NCBI GenBank assembly: GCA_973895155.1
Contig: OZ316893.1
Coordinates: forward strand, 22,072,001 to 22,136,000
Source of the DNA: Marsupella aquatica
Taxonomy: Eukaryota; Marchantiophyta
Length of the DNA stretch: 64,000 nucleotides
Direction: 5' to 3'
Positions 1 to 9,646 of this stretch are shown one piece after another. Under the pieces are notes generated by a model. That model made no database searches. It was not told the DNA's origin and saw only the letters and a list, made by a program, of their open reading frames with translations. Positions within the stretch are counted from its first letter, which is position 1; every line of letters starts with the position of its first letter. The position numbers were made by a program, and so were the translations under genes.

Positions 1-810
1 GGGCAAGATTGTATGATTTAGGGTGGGAGTCATTATAGTGTTCCACCAATGGAGGATAATTGCACATGTAACAAAAGATGTAAACCATACACACTCATTT
101 TCACAAGGGCATACTGTATTTTAAGGGTCTTGTTGGGTTTCACTCTCATCTCATTCCTTCACAGTAGGGGGTAAATCATAGCTCAAATTGTAGATCTTGT
201 TTCACCAAAATGTCATCTGGAAATAGTTGCTATTTTTTTAAGAAAATCATGAATAAAATGCTTTTAGGGTAGGAGGTTTCTATGATTAAATAAACACCAA
301 ATGAGTGGGTATTATGTTTCTTGCAATTAATGACAAATATATATGTGTGCAAACCTTCTATAAGGATGTATGCACACTTATTGGGTAGTCACCAGATGAT
401 CTAATAAAGTGGTGCCAACATGGCTCAACCCCAACAAAGCTCAAATTCCAAGGGTTTGCACTTAAAACATAATGCAAACCTCATTAAGTGCACACATGAG
501 GCTTCTTCCCAGGATTGTTCACTTAGAGCGAGGTCACTGTACATTTGGAAAAGGAATCCCACCTGCTTGGCTTCAGCGCGGTATCTGACTTTAATTAGCG
601 TGGTCACATATATACCCTAAACTGACAGACACTTTTGGACAGCTAGGGCACTGTAAGAACCTTGCACCCCACCAACTGCAGTAGCAAACCTGCATGAGGG
701 CCATCCACTCCCACCAGCCACAAAACTGATGGGGTGTAATGGTAGGTTTACCACCCTTTCATCCATAACAACATCTTTGGCGCCACAATATAGTTTTACT
801 TAACTATATC
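1..810. other. non-coding, no gene seen
   Basis: AT-rich sequence without a convincing reading frame; the short frames have no codon structure or recognisable domain. Around 433-455 it shares about 20 bases with 4962-4982, so part of it is a dispersed repeat. It lies downstream of the aspartyl protease gene, which points toward it. Confidence 0.5.
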
Positions 811-1070
811 TCAATTCGTCACACATTAAACCTCTAACCTACCCACTCTTTAAAGTAACTATATCTTATGGCACAACATCTTTTGTGCACCACACTGGTA
901 TTGAGCTATCATACAACAACTCAATTCATCACACTAAGCCTTTAACCTGCCCACTCTTTTAAGTAACTATGTCTTATGGAACAACATCTTTTGTGCACAG
1001 CACCGGTATTGAGCTATCATACTATAACTCATCTCAATTCGTCACACATTAAACCTTTAACATTAGTTGT
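811..1070. repeat. tandem repeat, about 110-bp unit, 2.3 copies
   Basis: The start TCAATTC recurs at 811, 921 and 1033, followed each time by the same text including CCCACTCTTT, AAGTAACTAT and TTTTGTGCAC. The units differ by a few substitutions and small indels. The array ends immediately at the stop codon of the minus-strand aspartyl protease gene, so it forms or replaces its 3' untranslated region. Confidence 0.8.
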
Positions 1071-1071
1071 A

Positions 1072-2451
1072 TCAAAATGTCAGTTCGTCACACTTAACCC
1101 TGGCGTAGCCAAAGCGCATTGCCTCCACGTCGTGCAGAACCTGAAAGTTCTGTTGCTGTATATTCCCCCAGACGCTGAAGACTCTACTGCCCTCTTGGAA
1201 GGCCAGACACGCCGTGCTCGCATTCGCCAGGAAAACATTCTCGTGAGGAAGATGGAGACTGAAACCGTCGAACACCATCGTCACCTTCGGGAGCACGGGG
1301 CTCGTCACATTAGACAGATCGAAACACAGCTGGGCTGCCGATCCCCCGACGAGCGGGTACGTGACTAGAGATTGAATCCTTGTTACTAGAGCGGAGTAAG
1401 CAGTTGGGACGAGGCGAGTGGCGCTTGTACCAGAGTCGGAGATCACTCCTCCGGTGCCATTCGGATGTAGATCGAACGTGCCGGAGGGAATGTCGAGGGC
1501 CAATCTGTTGACTTTGATGCCCTTCAATCCAATGTAGTAGTAGGAAACATTTAGGTGTGGGTTGCGCAAAATTGGAGTGTACTGAGTCGCAACTTTCGGC
1601 ACCGCAGCATCTCCGAACAGAAACGGGCTGGTGATGTTGGAGTTGTCCTGAGAACTGACGAGACAGTACGAGAATTTGTGGCCGAAGAGACTGCCGAGCT
1701 GAGAGGTCATGGAAAGGTTTCCCATACCCAATCCTGCGATTGGAGGGGCCTCCCTGCTGAAGTTCCCTATGATACTCGATCCACATCCAAACGCAAACCT
1801 ACCGACTGCCTTTGTCGTTCCTACGGTGCCGAATGTGTCGAGTGTGATACTCTCGTAAGACATGTTTCCAATTGTTCCTGTACTACCATTTCCATAACGA
1901 TATTGGTATTGGCAAGTCGAATTGCAGGCCGTCTCAATAGGCTTGCACAATGGATCGCTGCACGACATTTTCGTGTATGTCGACGAAGCTGTAGGGTCGA
2001 ACAAGGGATTGGATGGAACCGAGCAGTGAGAGCACGGCGAGCATCGGACCCAGACGAGAGAACTGCCCGTGTCAGCCAGCAGAGCAAGCTTTTGAGGTGG
2101 TGTACCGATGCTAATTTCCATGGCATATTGATGTGGGAGATTTTGAAATGTATGTAATGAGGTGATAAATGAGGCCGAGCTTGAATTTGATGGTACCCCG
2201 GCCGCTGACAGCCTGGATGAAAGAACAGCTTCTCTCTCGTTGTCGCTCAGGAGGTCATACGTGACTCTCTCGGTGAGGCTGAGCCGAGGAACATGCTGTG
2301 GAGATTCAGGGTGAGTGTAGTGTATAAGCCGGAATTGACCTCCAGTAGACCCTCTCTCGGGCAGACGGCTGCTGTTGAATGCAACGGAGCTTGAAGGCCC
2401 TACACCCAGAGCTAAAATGCTAATAATCTCCACAACGAGAAGGATCCTCAT
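1072..2451 (-). CDS. pepsin-type (A1) aspartyl protease, nepenthesin/CDR1-like
   Basis: Encodes an intronless 459-residue secreted aspartic endopeptidase. The chosen ATG (2451) opens directly on a signal peptide (MRILLVVEIISILALGVG); an upstream ATG at 2493 would put a polar stretch in front of it. A propeptide follows. Both catalytic aspartates are present, in DTGS (residues 127-130) and DSGT (339-342), with the flap tyrosine near 186. The Cys-rich insert (about 164-183) and the C-terminal GNIQQQNFQVLHDVEAM block are typical of the plant nepenthesin/CDR1 branch. Several N-x-S/T sites suggest glycosylation. In the family such enzymes act in the apoplast or vacuole in defence or protein breakdown; the substrate of this one is unknown. 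No internal stop or frameshift is visible and length is normal, so it looks functional. A 67-bp tandem array lies just upstream, in the promoter region. Confidence 0.93.
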   Translation of the reverse strand: MRILLVVEIISILALGVGPSSSVAFNSSRLPERGSTGGQFRLIHYTHPESPQHVPRLSLTERVTYDLLSDNEREAVLSSRLSAAGVPSNSSSASFITSLHTFQNLPHQYAMEISIGTPPQKLALLADTGSSLVWVRCSPCSHCSVPSNPLFDPTASSTYTKMSCSDPLCKPIETACNSTCQYQYRYGNGSTGTIGNMSYESITLDTFGTVGTTKAVGRFAFGCGSSIIGNFSREAPPIAGLGMGNLSMTSQLGSLFGHKFSYCLVSSQDNSNITSPFLFGDAAVPKVATQYTPILRNPHLNVSYYYIGLKGIKVNRLALDIPSGTFDLHPNGTGGVISDSGTSATRLVPTAYSALVTRIQSLVTYPLVGGSAAQLCFDLSNVTSPVLPKVTMVFDGFSLHLPHENVFLANASTACLAFQEGSRVFSVWGNIQQQNFQVLHDVEAMRFGYARVKCDELTF

Positions 2452-2523
2452 GGTGAAATCTTCGGCACAACTCAATCCAGAGGTTCGGTACATGAAAAAC
2501 ACGTTTGAGCTCTAAGTCCGCAA

Positions 2524-2778
2524 AATCACCCAAATTGTTCCTTCTTGTCCACTTGATGTTTGATAGGTATGACTCTTATACAAGCAGCCAGATCACCCAA
2601 ACTGTTCCTTCTTGTCCACTTGATGTTTGATAGGTATGACTCTTATACAAGCAGCCAGTCCATGTGTTGCAAAAGCACTTGTTCACTTGATGGATGATAG
2701 GTATGACTCTTATAAAATCAGCCAGTCCATGTGTTGCAAAAGCACTTGTCCACTTGATGGATGATAGGTATGACTATT
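2524..2778. repeat. 67-bp tandem array, four copies
   Basis: ACTTGATG recurs at 2551, 2618, 2685 and 2752, exactly 67 bp apart. Each unit holds GATAGGTATGACTCTTATA and a variable half (CACCCAAA-type in the first two, CCATGTGTTGCAAAAGCACT-type in the last two). A part-copy continues at 2902-2946 beyond an inserted SINE. The array lies 70 bp upstream of the protease start, so it may affect transcription. Confidence 0.88.
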
Positions 2779-2901
2779 TTAATTTTTTTTATTTAAAGAG
2801 AAATCTGTGAAACCCAACAGAAAAGGAACAAGTCAATAGCCACATTTGAACTCTAGACCTATGAGTCTCAACTCAAGTGAGCTACCACACAACCATACCT
2901 C
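2779..2901 (-). mobile_element. tRNA-derived SINE with 10-bp target duplication
   Basis: Read on the minus strand this 123-bp unit has a pol III box A (TAGCTCACTTGAG), a box B-like GAGTTCAAATG about 35 bases later, a short non-tRNA body containing GGGTTTCACAGATTT, and an A-rich tail. It is flanked by the identical 10-mer TATGACTATT (2769-2778 and 2902-2911), the expected target site duplication. It splits the 67-bp array, whose remaining sequence resumes right after it. A 3' fragment of a related unit lies at about 4995-5060 on the plus strand. Confidence 0.75.
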
Positions 2902-3129
2902 TATGACTATTATACAATCACCTAGTCCATGTGTTGCAAAAACAGTTAAGGCCGCCCGAAACAGTCTGGGTGTAATTGAGGTGGATTGAGTTCGTTGCAA
3001 TCATGTCTTCCATGGCATATCCGTGAATCTTCCATGAAGGGCTTTCCTTTGGGTTTCTGGGGTTTTTCCTTTTTTACTCACATTTTTTGTCCTCCTGCCT
3101 CCCTTGGTTTGGGGCTTTGGTTCGTTTGG

Positions 3130-3505
3130 AGTGTCATATATATTAATTTGCTACAGCTCTTCAACTCCAATAAGTTTTCTCTGATGGTCACAAGGCTTTG
3201 GCATAGTTTTTACCGAATCAGACATGCATGTTTAAAGAAGAGAATGATCCTGAGGAGTGTTCCTATATATTAATCTGCTCAAGTTCTTGAACTCCAATAA
3301 GTTTTCTCTGATGGTCACGACGCTTTGGCCTGTTTTTAACCAAATCATGCATGTTGGAAGAAGAGAATGACCCCGAGGAGTGTCCATATATTAGTTTGCT
3401 CAAGTTCTTCAACTCTAATAAGTTTTAATTCTCTGATGGTCACAAGGCTTTGGCCTATTTTTAGCCAAATCATGCATGTTTTGAGAAGAGAATGATCCCA
3501 AGGAG
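3130..3505. repeat. tandem repeat, 121-128-bp unit, three copies
   Basis: AACTCCAATAAGTTTTCTCT-type sequence recurs at 3162, 3290 and 3411, with the shared downstream blocks CTGATGGTCAC, CATGCATGTT and AGAAGAGAATGA. The copies are diverged by scattered substitutions. No coding potential. Confidence 0.82.
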
Positions 3506-3509
3506 ACAT

Positions 3510-5545
3510 ATTGCCCTATTACATAGCAAATGACCTTTTCAGTGCTATAATCCGCAGCAACTTTGGGGATGCTGAAATATTTTGCAAAAATCAGTATCCT
3601 CCATTCCAACACAATTTGAGGCCAGATCAAAACGAGCATGGTATTGGCACAGGCCACATCGGCACTCAATCAAATCTTCCCACAAAGCTCGTATCCCCAT
3701 TGAGAATTCCGCTAGTCAGACCTATGACGATTTTGCAAACAGACACTTTTGCAACAATCATCTTGTAATGTGCAAATTTATGAAAGCCCCACAGTGAGAT
3801 TCTGAAAATGTCTAAGCACTTCTTTCTAAGAGTCGGAAAGATAATTGCATGAAGAGTTTTCTGGTTTGCAAGGCTTCAAGGCAGCAGCTTCCAAGGCACT
3901 CTCAATTGAAACCTTCGGAGCCTGAGACTCTTCCTTGAATGAAATTTTTAATAAATTTTAATACAGTGAAAACCCTGTGAAAAAAGCCATCATCAGCTTT
4001 GAGACCGTAATATCAATGTACATAAAAAATTAATCATGTAGACTGCACGCTAGGTAAGGTATAACAGTTCTAATATATACCTCAGCAGTAAACTAAGGTG
4101 AAGTACTTCACTATAATAACACGTTCTAACTCTGAATTGAAAGGCCAACTCAAATGAACAATCCTAAAAAGTCACATTGAATAAGATACTATTCATTTGC
4201 ATGATCTTAGCCATTTTGTTAGCAACCATTGAAAATGGACATCTATTATTCAATAAGGTGTGGGTCACACGTCCATCCTATTGCAATTACCAACAGTCAA
4301 AAAGGAGTATGACAGCCAGAAAGTGTTTGGATTGAACCCGGATCGCACCTTGGTATCAGCTCGTTTTAGTTAGGTACTTGTTTTTAGTGATGTGACGGGA
4401 ATTCTTTCAATATTAGTGGCAGCCTCAAGGTTAACGGGGGAATCCAGGTTCCTACTGTCGCATCTAAAGTGACAATATTGTTCTTCAGAGTAGCTTTTCA
4501 GCATTGACCAATGCGCTTCTTTCGGATATGCACTCCAGATCTTAATGCCCTGCATAATTTTTCTCGTATTTTTCAGGGCATCATTGGAGAAGAATGTACT
4601 TCAAGATTTGGATCAACTCACTATGAAGATGGTTTTCTACTTTTGCTAAAATTAGTAAAAACAAAAATCTCTTTGGCCTTGAAGTTTATTAAGATCTTGT
4701 TATCACAATTTTATGCGCAATTATAGCCCCGCAAAAGTCAAGCTGAAGCTCTCCATTTTGGGGCATGTTACTGTCTGAGTATACAAAGCACCAAAAATTA
4801 CAAAGACAAAATTCACAAAGGGCCTACTCAAGACTTCTGTAAGATTAATAATGCCCTGCAAATTACAAAGAGAAAAATAGTGAGAATATCACCAAGGGCA
4901 TTAAGTAGAGAAGAATACACACTAAAGATCTGGATTGGGGCATTATGAAACTTGTCCTCCAACAAAGCTCAAATTCCAAGTCTTTTCAACTATTGTGGTT
5001 CACTGTTCCCTTTCTGTGGGGTTTCACAGATTTTCCCAAATTTCTAAAAAATAAAAAATGATTGTGGTCCTTGCCTAGTGATTCCTCTCCACATGTCTGT
5101 TTGATGTCTCACTACAAACGCTAAGGTGTCTTTTGCAAAATTGAGCACTGCAAACAGTGCGGAAATTCTAATAGGGTCAATTTGGGCCAATCATAATTCA
5201 ACACAGGACCTGAAATTACGATCAAAGACATTTGGTCTAAGTTACCAGCTATGGGGTCTCCTGTATGTCTCTTCACATGCACGGGTCGACATGCAGGTGC
5301 CCTATATCTCATAACAGGGGACCTTTTGCCCTTGGGGCTGTCTTGTGCATGCATGAGTCCTCGAAAAACCTGCCCTTACCAACCCAAAATTGTCATGAAA
5401 AAATGAGATTTGAAATCTGCACATAATCAGGGAAGGGAATACTTGTGATACCCACACTCTATTCTACGGGGCAGTAAAGTCCTGCCTTCTTGTCTTTTCT
5501 GTCTTTCAAAGGGTTGGGAAAGCAAGGGCTGGAAACTTTCCTGAG
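3510..5545. other. non-coding spacer with repeat fragments
   Basis: No gene is supported. It contains a 3' SINE fragment (about 4995-5060: CTGTGGGGTTTCACAGATTT followed by an A-rich tail) and, at 5074-5300, one copy of a dispersed sequence that recurs at 6184-6337 plus 16777-16860. That second copy is the one interrupted by the Mutator-like element, so 5074-5300 acts as an uninterrupted relative of the insertion site. Confidence 0.6.
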
Positions 5546-5655
5546 ACTCCTCAAATATAGTAGTCAGGACTGGCTCCGGAGGGGGGACACACCTGAAACA
5601 ACTCCTCAAATATAGTAGTCAGGACTGGCTTCGGAGGGGGGACCCGCCTGAAACA
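5546..5655. repeat. 55-bp tandem duplication
   Basis: ACTCCTCAAATATAGTAGTC begins at 5546 and again at 5601, and both copies run on through GGACTGGCT, CGGAGGGGGGAC and CCTGAAACA with few differences. Confidence 0.75.
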
Positions 5656-5681
5656 CTCAGTCAGTCCAAAGTTGTCACCTG

Positions 5682-6025
5682 TATTGAGCATAGACGACAT
5701 TCGCAACGGCAAGCCCATGAACCATCCAATGCACAAGAATCGACACAGAGAGATACGTGGTTCACCTCCACATGAGGCTACGTCCACGGGAACACACAAG
5801 AGCTTTACTGCACTCTAGGCCGAACGGCCATACCAAGCATCCACAGCACAAGCTCTCCCTATCTCTCAACTAGCTCCGTAACAATGAGCCTAAGTTCCCA
5901 CCAAGGTCTGGTTCAGCCCTGGCTATATTCACAACAACACTACCGCTAACATTAGTTAAGTCCTAACCTGAGTTAGTCTAATTGTGGTTAGCGCATGAGT
6001 CACAAGACTAGAACAATATATAACA
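5682..6025. mobile_element. solo LTR (344 bp), same family as 45885-46227
   Basis: Begins TATTGAGCATAGACGAC and ends TAACA, flanked by a perfect 5-bp duplication ACCTG (5677-5681 and 6026-6030). The second copy at 45885-46227 starts TGTTGAGCATAGACGAC and ends TAACA, so the canonical ends are TG...CA and this copy has a mutated second base. The two are clearly homologous over the full length with scattered substitutions and indels. No internal retroelement coding region adjoins either copy, which fits LTR-LTR recombination leaving solo LTRs. Confidence 0.82.
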
Positions 6026-6183
6026 ACCTGATCATTTAAAGGGCCAGTATTTCCAAGACCTTCACATACAAGAGGGCTCTTAATGCTATATGTTGGCTGA
6101 TACTTCCCACGAATGTGCATTTAGAGAGAGGTGACTTTAGCATACGGTAACACTTTAAGTTCATGTGTTGAATGATAATGGTG

Positions 6184-6337
6184 ATTGCCTAGTGATATCT
6201 CTCCACCTGTCTGGTTTAGTGTCTCGTCATACATTTGAGCACTACAAGCAGGAATCTGTGAGGGTCAATATGGGCCAATCAACATTCAACACAGGACCTG
6301 AAAGTTAGGATCAAAGACATATGGTCTGAGTTATGAG
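6184..6337. repeat. dispersed repeat, left part split by the Mutator-like element
   Basis: Matches 5074-5250 (shared GGGCCAATCA, ATTCAACACAGGACCTGAAA and GATCAAAGACAT). It stops at the transposon's left end and resumes at its right end. Its last ten bases, GAGTTATGAG (6328-6337), are the left copy of the target site duplication. Confidence 0.7.
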
Positions 6338-6406
6338 GAGAGATATACTTAGTGGACCTCCAAATGCAACTTTCTCTCTTAATGGACCAAAAGTTTCCCA
6401 CGCCCT
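6338..6406 (+). repeat. left terminal inverted repeat of the MULE
   Basis: 69 bp identical to the reverse complement of 16708-16776. Further in, both ends share GGGCCCAC-containing sequence, but the left end has about 30 extra bases that repeat the AATGGACC motif. Confidence 0.92.
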
Positions 6407-7034
6407 TCCAATGGACCCCAAAGTTTAGATTCTCTCCCAATGGACCTCCGGGCCCACTCCGTACAGGCATGTTCTTATGAAACAGCTTACCACGTAGTTT
6501 GAGTCCACTGCGTACCCTCTGGAAACCGTGGTTGGTCATGTGTAGTCGGCCGTCAATAACGTCGCAGTCCACAAGCGTTGTAGCTCTGGCGGCAATCGAG
6601 CTCCGCTCAGCACCATGGCAGTTTTTGTGAATACAGTATGACTATTGTATTCAAAACAATAATTGAACGAGTTTGCGGTGGCATTGGAGCCTTCGTGCCC
6701 GGCCTCACAAGATTTCAGAATACATTGTCACTTTAGTGTTCAAGATACAAAGGAAATAGTTTATTGGAGCTTGCAACAGCCGGCAAGCAGTACCTCCCCG
6801 AACCTCCTTGCTTTTATGAAGACATTGTCCATAATGTGTACAAATCTTAAAGGAATAATTTTCAAAATTCAAATGTGCCCGCCCTTTATGGAACCCTTTC
6901 GGAACCTGTTTTGTTGTCATTTGGTTTGTTTCTTGACATTTTCTCGCATTTTCTCGTGTTGCTGGTTCCGGCTCGTGTTGTTGGTTCTTGTTGTTCCTGC
7001 TGTTCCCGCTCGTGTTCTTGCTCGTGTTCCTGCT

Positions 7035-7673
7035 ATGTCGACCCTTGAGGATGTGCGAATTGCAATGAAGGAGCGGCCAGACAGCATCATTGGGCCAATC
7101 CCGGTATATGTTTGTAATTTTCACTCTGATTTCCCATGGCCCAGAAAGTTCACTTACAGAGGTTGCAGGCATGGCATTGGCGGTGGTTTGGTTTGTGGGA
7201 AGTCCATTGAGGCAGCGGAGCAATGCAAGCACAACCCACTGGTAGACGGTAACAATTGTCATTTGTATAGGTTCGATATTTGCATGGTGGATGCATATGA
7301 GAACACTGGGCCATTCAAGGCCACTATCTTTCAAGCTGCACGAGAGCTTGTGGACATGACTGCTGACAAATTTGCAGAGTATGGTACCATTCGCCAGCTT
7401 GAAACAATGCACCAGCAAATTTCTCAGATCCCATATTGTCTAGTGTGGATTAAGGCAGGACGACACTCTGCTATTGTGAATAAGCTTGTTGTTGAGATGT
7501 GGCGATGCCCTCCTAGTCGTGCCCCTGTGAGAACAAGAGTTGAGAAAGTGATCAGCAGAAGCAATCTTGTGGATGCTGATGTCCTTATGCAGCAGTTGGA
7601 GGTGACTGCAACAATGATTTCAAAGTTTTGTTTGTCCACCATCGAATCCGCCGAAGACTCGAAAGGCAAATGA
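7035..7673 (+). CDS. MULE accessory protein, possible RPA-like C-terminal OB-fold
   Basis: A 212-residue frame inside the transposon, starting at the ATG of MSTLEDVRIAMKERPD. The frame is open further 5' to 6663, but that part is low-complexity and hydrophobic and looks like leader or intron sequence. Residues 25-115 resemble the Rep_fac-A_C type OB-fold of replication protein A large subunit: four cysteines (27, 44, 54, 64) in zinc-ribbon order, then YRFDICMVDAYENTGPFKA and TIFQAARELVDMTADKFAEY, matching the family's sheet-TG-TxF-A-L pattern. The cysteine spacing is looser than the usual two CxxC pairs. If correct it would be a single-stranded DNA binding protein encoded by the element. RPA-like genes are known in plant Helitrons but not, to my knowledge, as a standard part of MULEs. 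Expression and function are inference. Confidence 0.5.
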   Translation: MSTLEDVRIAMKERPDSIIGPIPVYVCNFHSDFPWPRKFTYRGCRHGIGGGLVCGKSIEAAEQCKHNPLVDGNNCHLYRFDICMVDAYENTGPFKATIFQAARELVDMTADKFAEYGTIRQLETMHQQISQIPYCLVWIKAGRHSAIVNKLVVEMWRCPPSRAPVRTRVEKVISRSNLVDADVLMQQLEVTATMISKFCLSTIESAEDSKGK

Positions 7674-8468
7674 TAGGGATGTTGTGTCATGCAGAATACA
7701 TTTTGGTTGTTGTATTTTTGTTATTTCTTGAAGAGATTGGTGGTTTGGTAAGATGATTTAGTGTCATTTAGCATTCTCCGTAGCTTCAATGATGAACAAT
7801 TCGCATTTCAAATGAGTATTGGGGGAGCCCTTCAGTTGCATAATTTTGAAAACCTGTATTGTGTAATGGGTATTTTCTCTTGCGTTATGAATAGAATACA
7901 ACATTGTTTATGTATTCTCTGATCTATCTGTTACGTAACACATTGCAACATTCATTTGTATGTTGAGAATACAACACAGAATACTACATGGTGTATGTAT
8001 TCTTTGAATTCTATTTCATGTAACACGTCTAGGTTGCGCCTGCTTTGCTACTTCATTGCTAGGGTTTAGGGTGCACGATCAGTTGCGCGTATGCCTTATC
8101 TTTGGCGAGGGTTTAGGATTTTAGAGAGATGGCAGCCGATGAGCGAGGAGGATTGTTTTAGGGAGGGATTCCACTATTGGAGCTCACAAATCGATCGATC
8201 GAAGGCCTGATGTGCTGGTGAAGGGGGATTGTGCGCGATTGGGAGTGGTTGGGAGCGATTGATTTAGGGAGCTGGTCATGGGGGATGTGCGCGATTGGGA
8301 GTGAGTGAGTATAGAGCAATTCAGGGAGCTGGTGCTGGTGAAGGGGGATTGTGAAATCACTTGGGATTGCCTGTCGGGTGATTGGAGTGACTGTCGAGAG
8401 CGATTTAGGGAGATCAACGAGTGAACATTGGGCAGGTCGGTTGGGTTTTGAACCCAACCAAGGTAGTC

Positions 8469-9604
8469 ATGGTGCCCCATGCCAAGAAACTAACATTGGC
8501 AAAGGAGGGACAACATTTTTGATACCGTGTAGGCGAGCAAGGGAACCACGTATTCAAGTGTATATGCGCCGGTCATGCTCCTCGCGGTTTCTCTTCGTTC
8601 AAGTCGTTTCAGACTCACTTGAGCACCAAGCATGGCCAAAAACTCCTTGCTGATTTGTTGGAGCCAGGCCTGCCTTGGTTGAGTTCAAAACTCAACACCT
8701 CTCGTCCCGCCAAGAAACCACGGAAATGCAGCAGCAGCAGTGGTAAGAAGACGGAAGGTGCGTCATGGATTCGATTGCGGTCGACTGCCAAGCTAAGATG
8801 GCAAATGACGAAGCAGCGCAAAAAGAATCAACTGAAGGTGGACTATTGCGTTTCAGTTCTAGGGAAGAAGGAGCCATCGGTTCCATCGAAATCGGTGCTT
8901 GTTCGTCTCATTAAGGTCTACCACATTCATCCGAAGGAGAAGAGTGGCTGGGGCTGCTTGGTAGATGACAGTTTCTTTGAGATATTACAGGAGCATGTCA
9001 ACTCTGCTCCTATCACCAATGCTGTGTATCACTGGGCCGAGCATGTGCAGCAATTTCCTGCTCAGTTGCCTGTGGATCGAAAGTTGCATGCTTTGCAGGT
9101 TGATTGTCGACTATTACAGGTACTTTTTCCGCTGAGAGATGTCCCTGCCTAGTCTGTCCAACCTTCAGCAGGTGAGGAGAGTAGAGAACTCATTGTTGCA
9201 GACGCCTTGGAGTTTTTGAGGAAGAAAAGGGAAAGTCTGTTGTGGAAAGTCGGAGCAAAAGAAATCGATTTTGACCATGCCTATCCAAACTATGTGAAGT
9301 GGAAAAAGGAGCAGAAGCATCTGTCAATTGCCACAGTCGGTCGGAATTGTGTGAAAGATTACACAGGTGATGGCATGTCACAAGAAGAAGTAGAGGCAAC
9401 GGTACGTAACACAATCATTTTACTTGCCTTTGCATTGTTGTGTATACTTCGCGCACAATGTTTACACCAGTTTTCATATTGCAGGCTAGAGTTCACGAAG
9501 TGTGGGTTGATACCTCAGAGGAGGAGGGGTACGAGCCCACCCCTGACAAGTGGGGATTAGATTATCATGAGTCCTCTGATGAAGAAGACGCAGCAGAGGA
9601 ATAG
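8469..9604 (+). pseudogene. MULE accessory C2H2 zinc-finger gene with two premature stops
   Basis: One reading frame runs from the ATG at 8469 (MVPHAKKLTLAKEGQHF), through a finger-like CICAGHAPRGF...FQTHLSTKHG segment, a basic stretch and a 200-residue region of no known family, to a donor after 9402 (ACG|GTACGT). After an intron ending ATATTGCAG it continues (ARVHEVWVDTSEEEG) to an acidic tail ESSDEEDAAEE and stop at 9604. The frame is broken by TGA at 8520-8522 and TAG at 9150-9152. Each is one transition from a sense codon (TGG and CAG). Short introns around the stops are conceivable but would be below normal plant size. I do not recognise the family; the finger suggests DNA binding. Confidence 0.5.
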
Positions 9605-9646
9605 TTCCTCTTCCCCTTCTGCCAATGTTTTTTTTTGAATCTGCAG

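Noticed and set aside
1555-2157. 200-codon plus-strand frame opposite the aspartyl protease
   Set aside because: Shadow of the real minus-strand gene, without any domain.
2524-2778. CRISPR-like array
   Set aside because: Direct head-to-tail 67-bp repeats without unique spacers, in plant DNA; an ordinary minisatellite.
6663-7034. N-terminal extension of the RPA-like frame
   Set aside because: Low-complexity Leu/Val/Ala/Arg sequence from short nucleotide repeats (GTTCCTGCT-type); the ATG at 7035 gives a more protein-like start.
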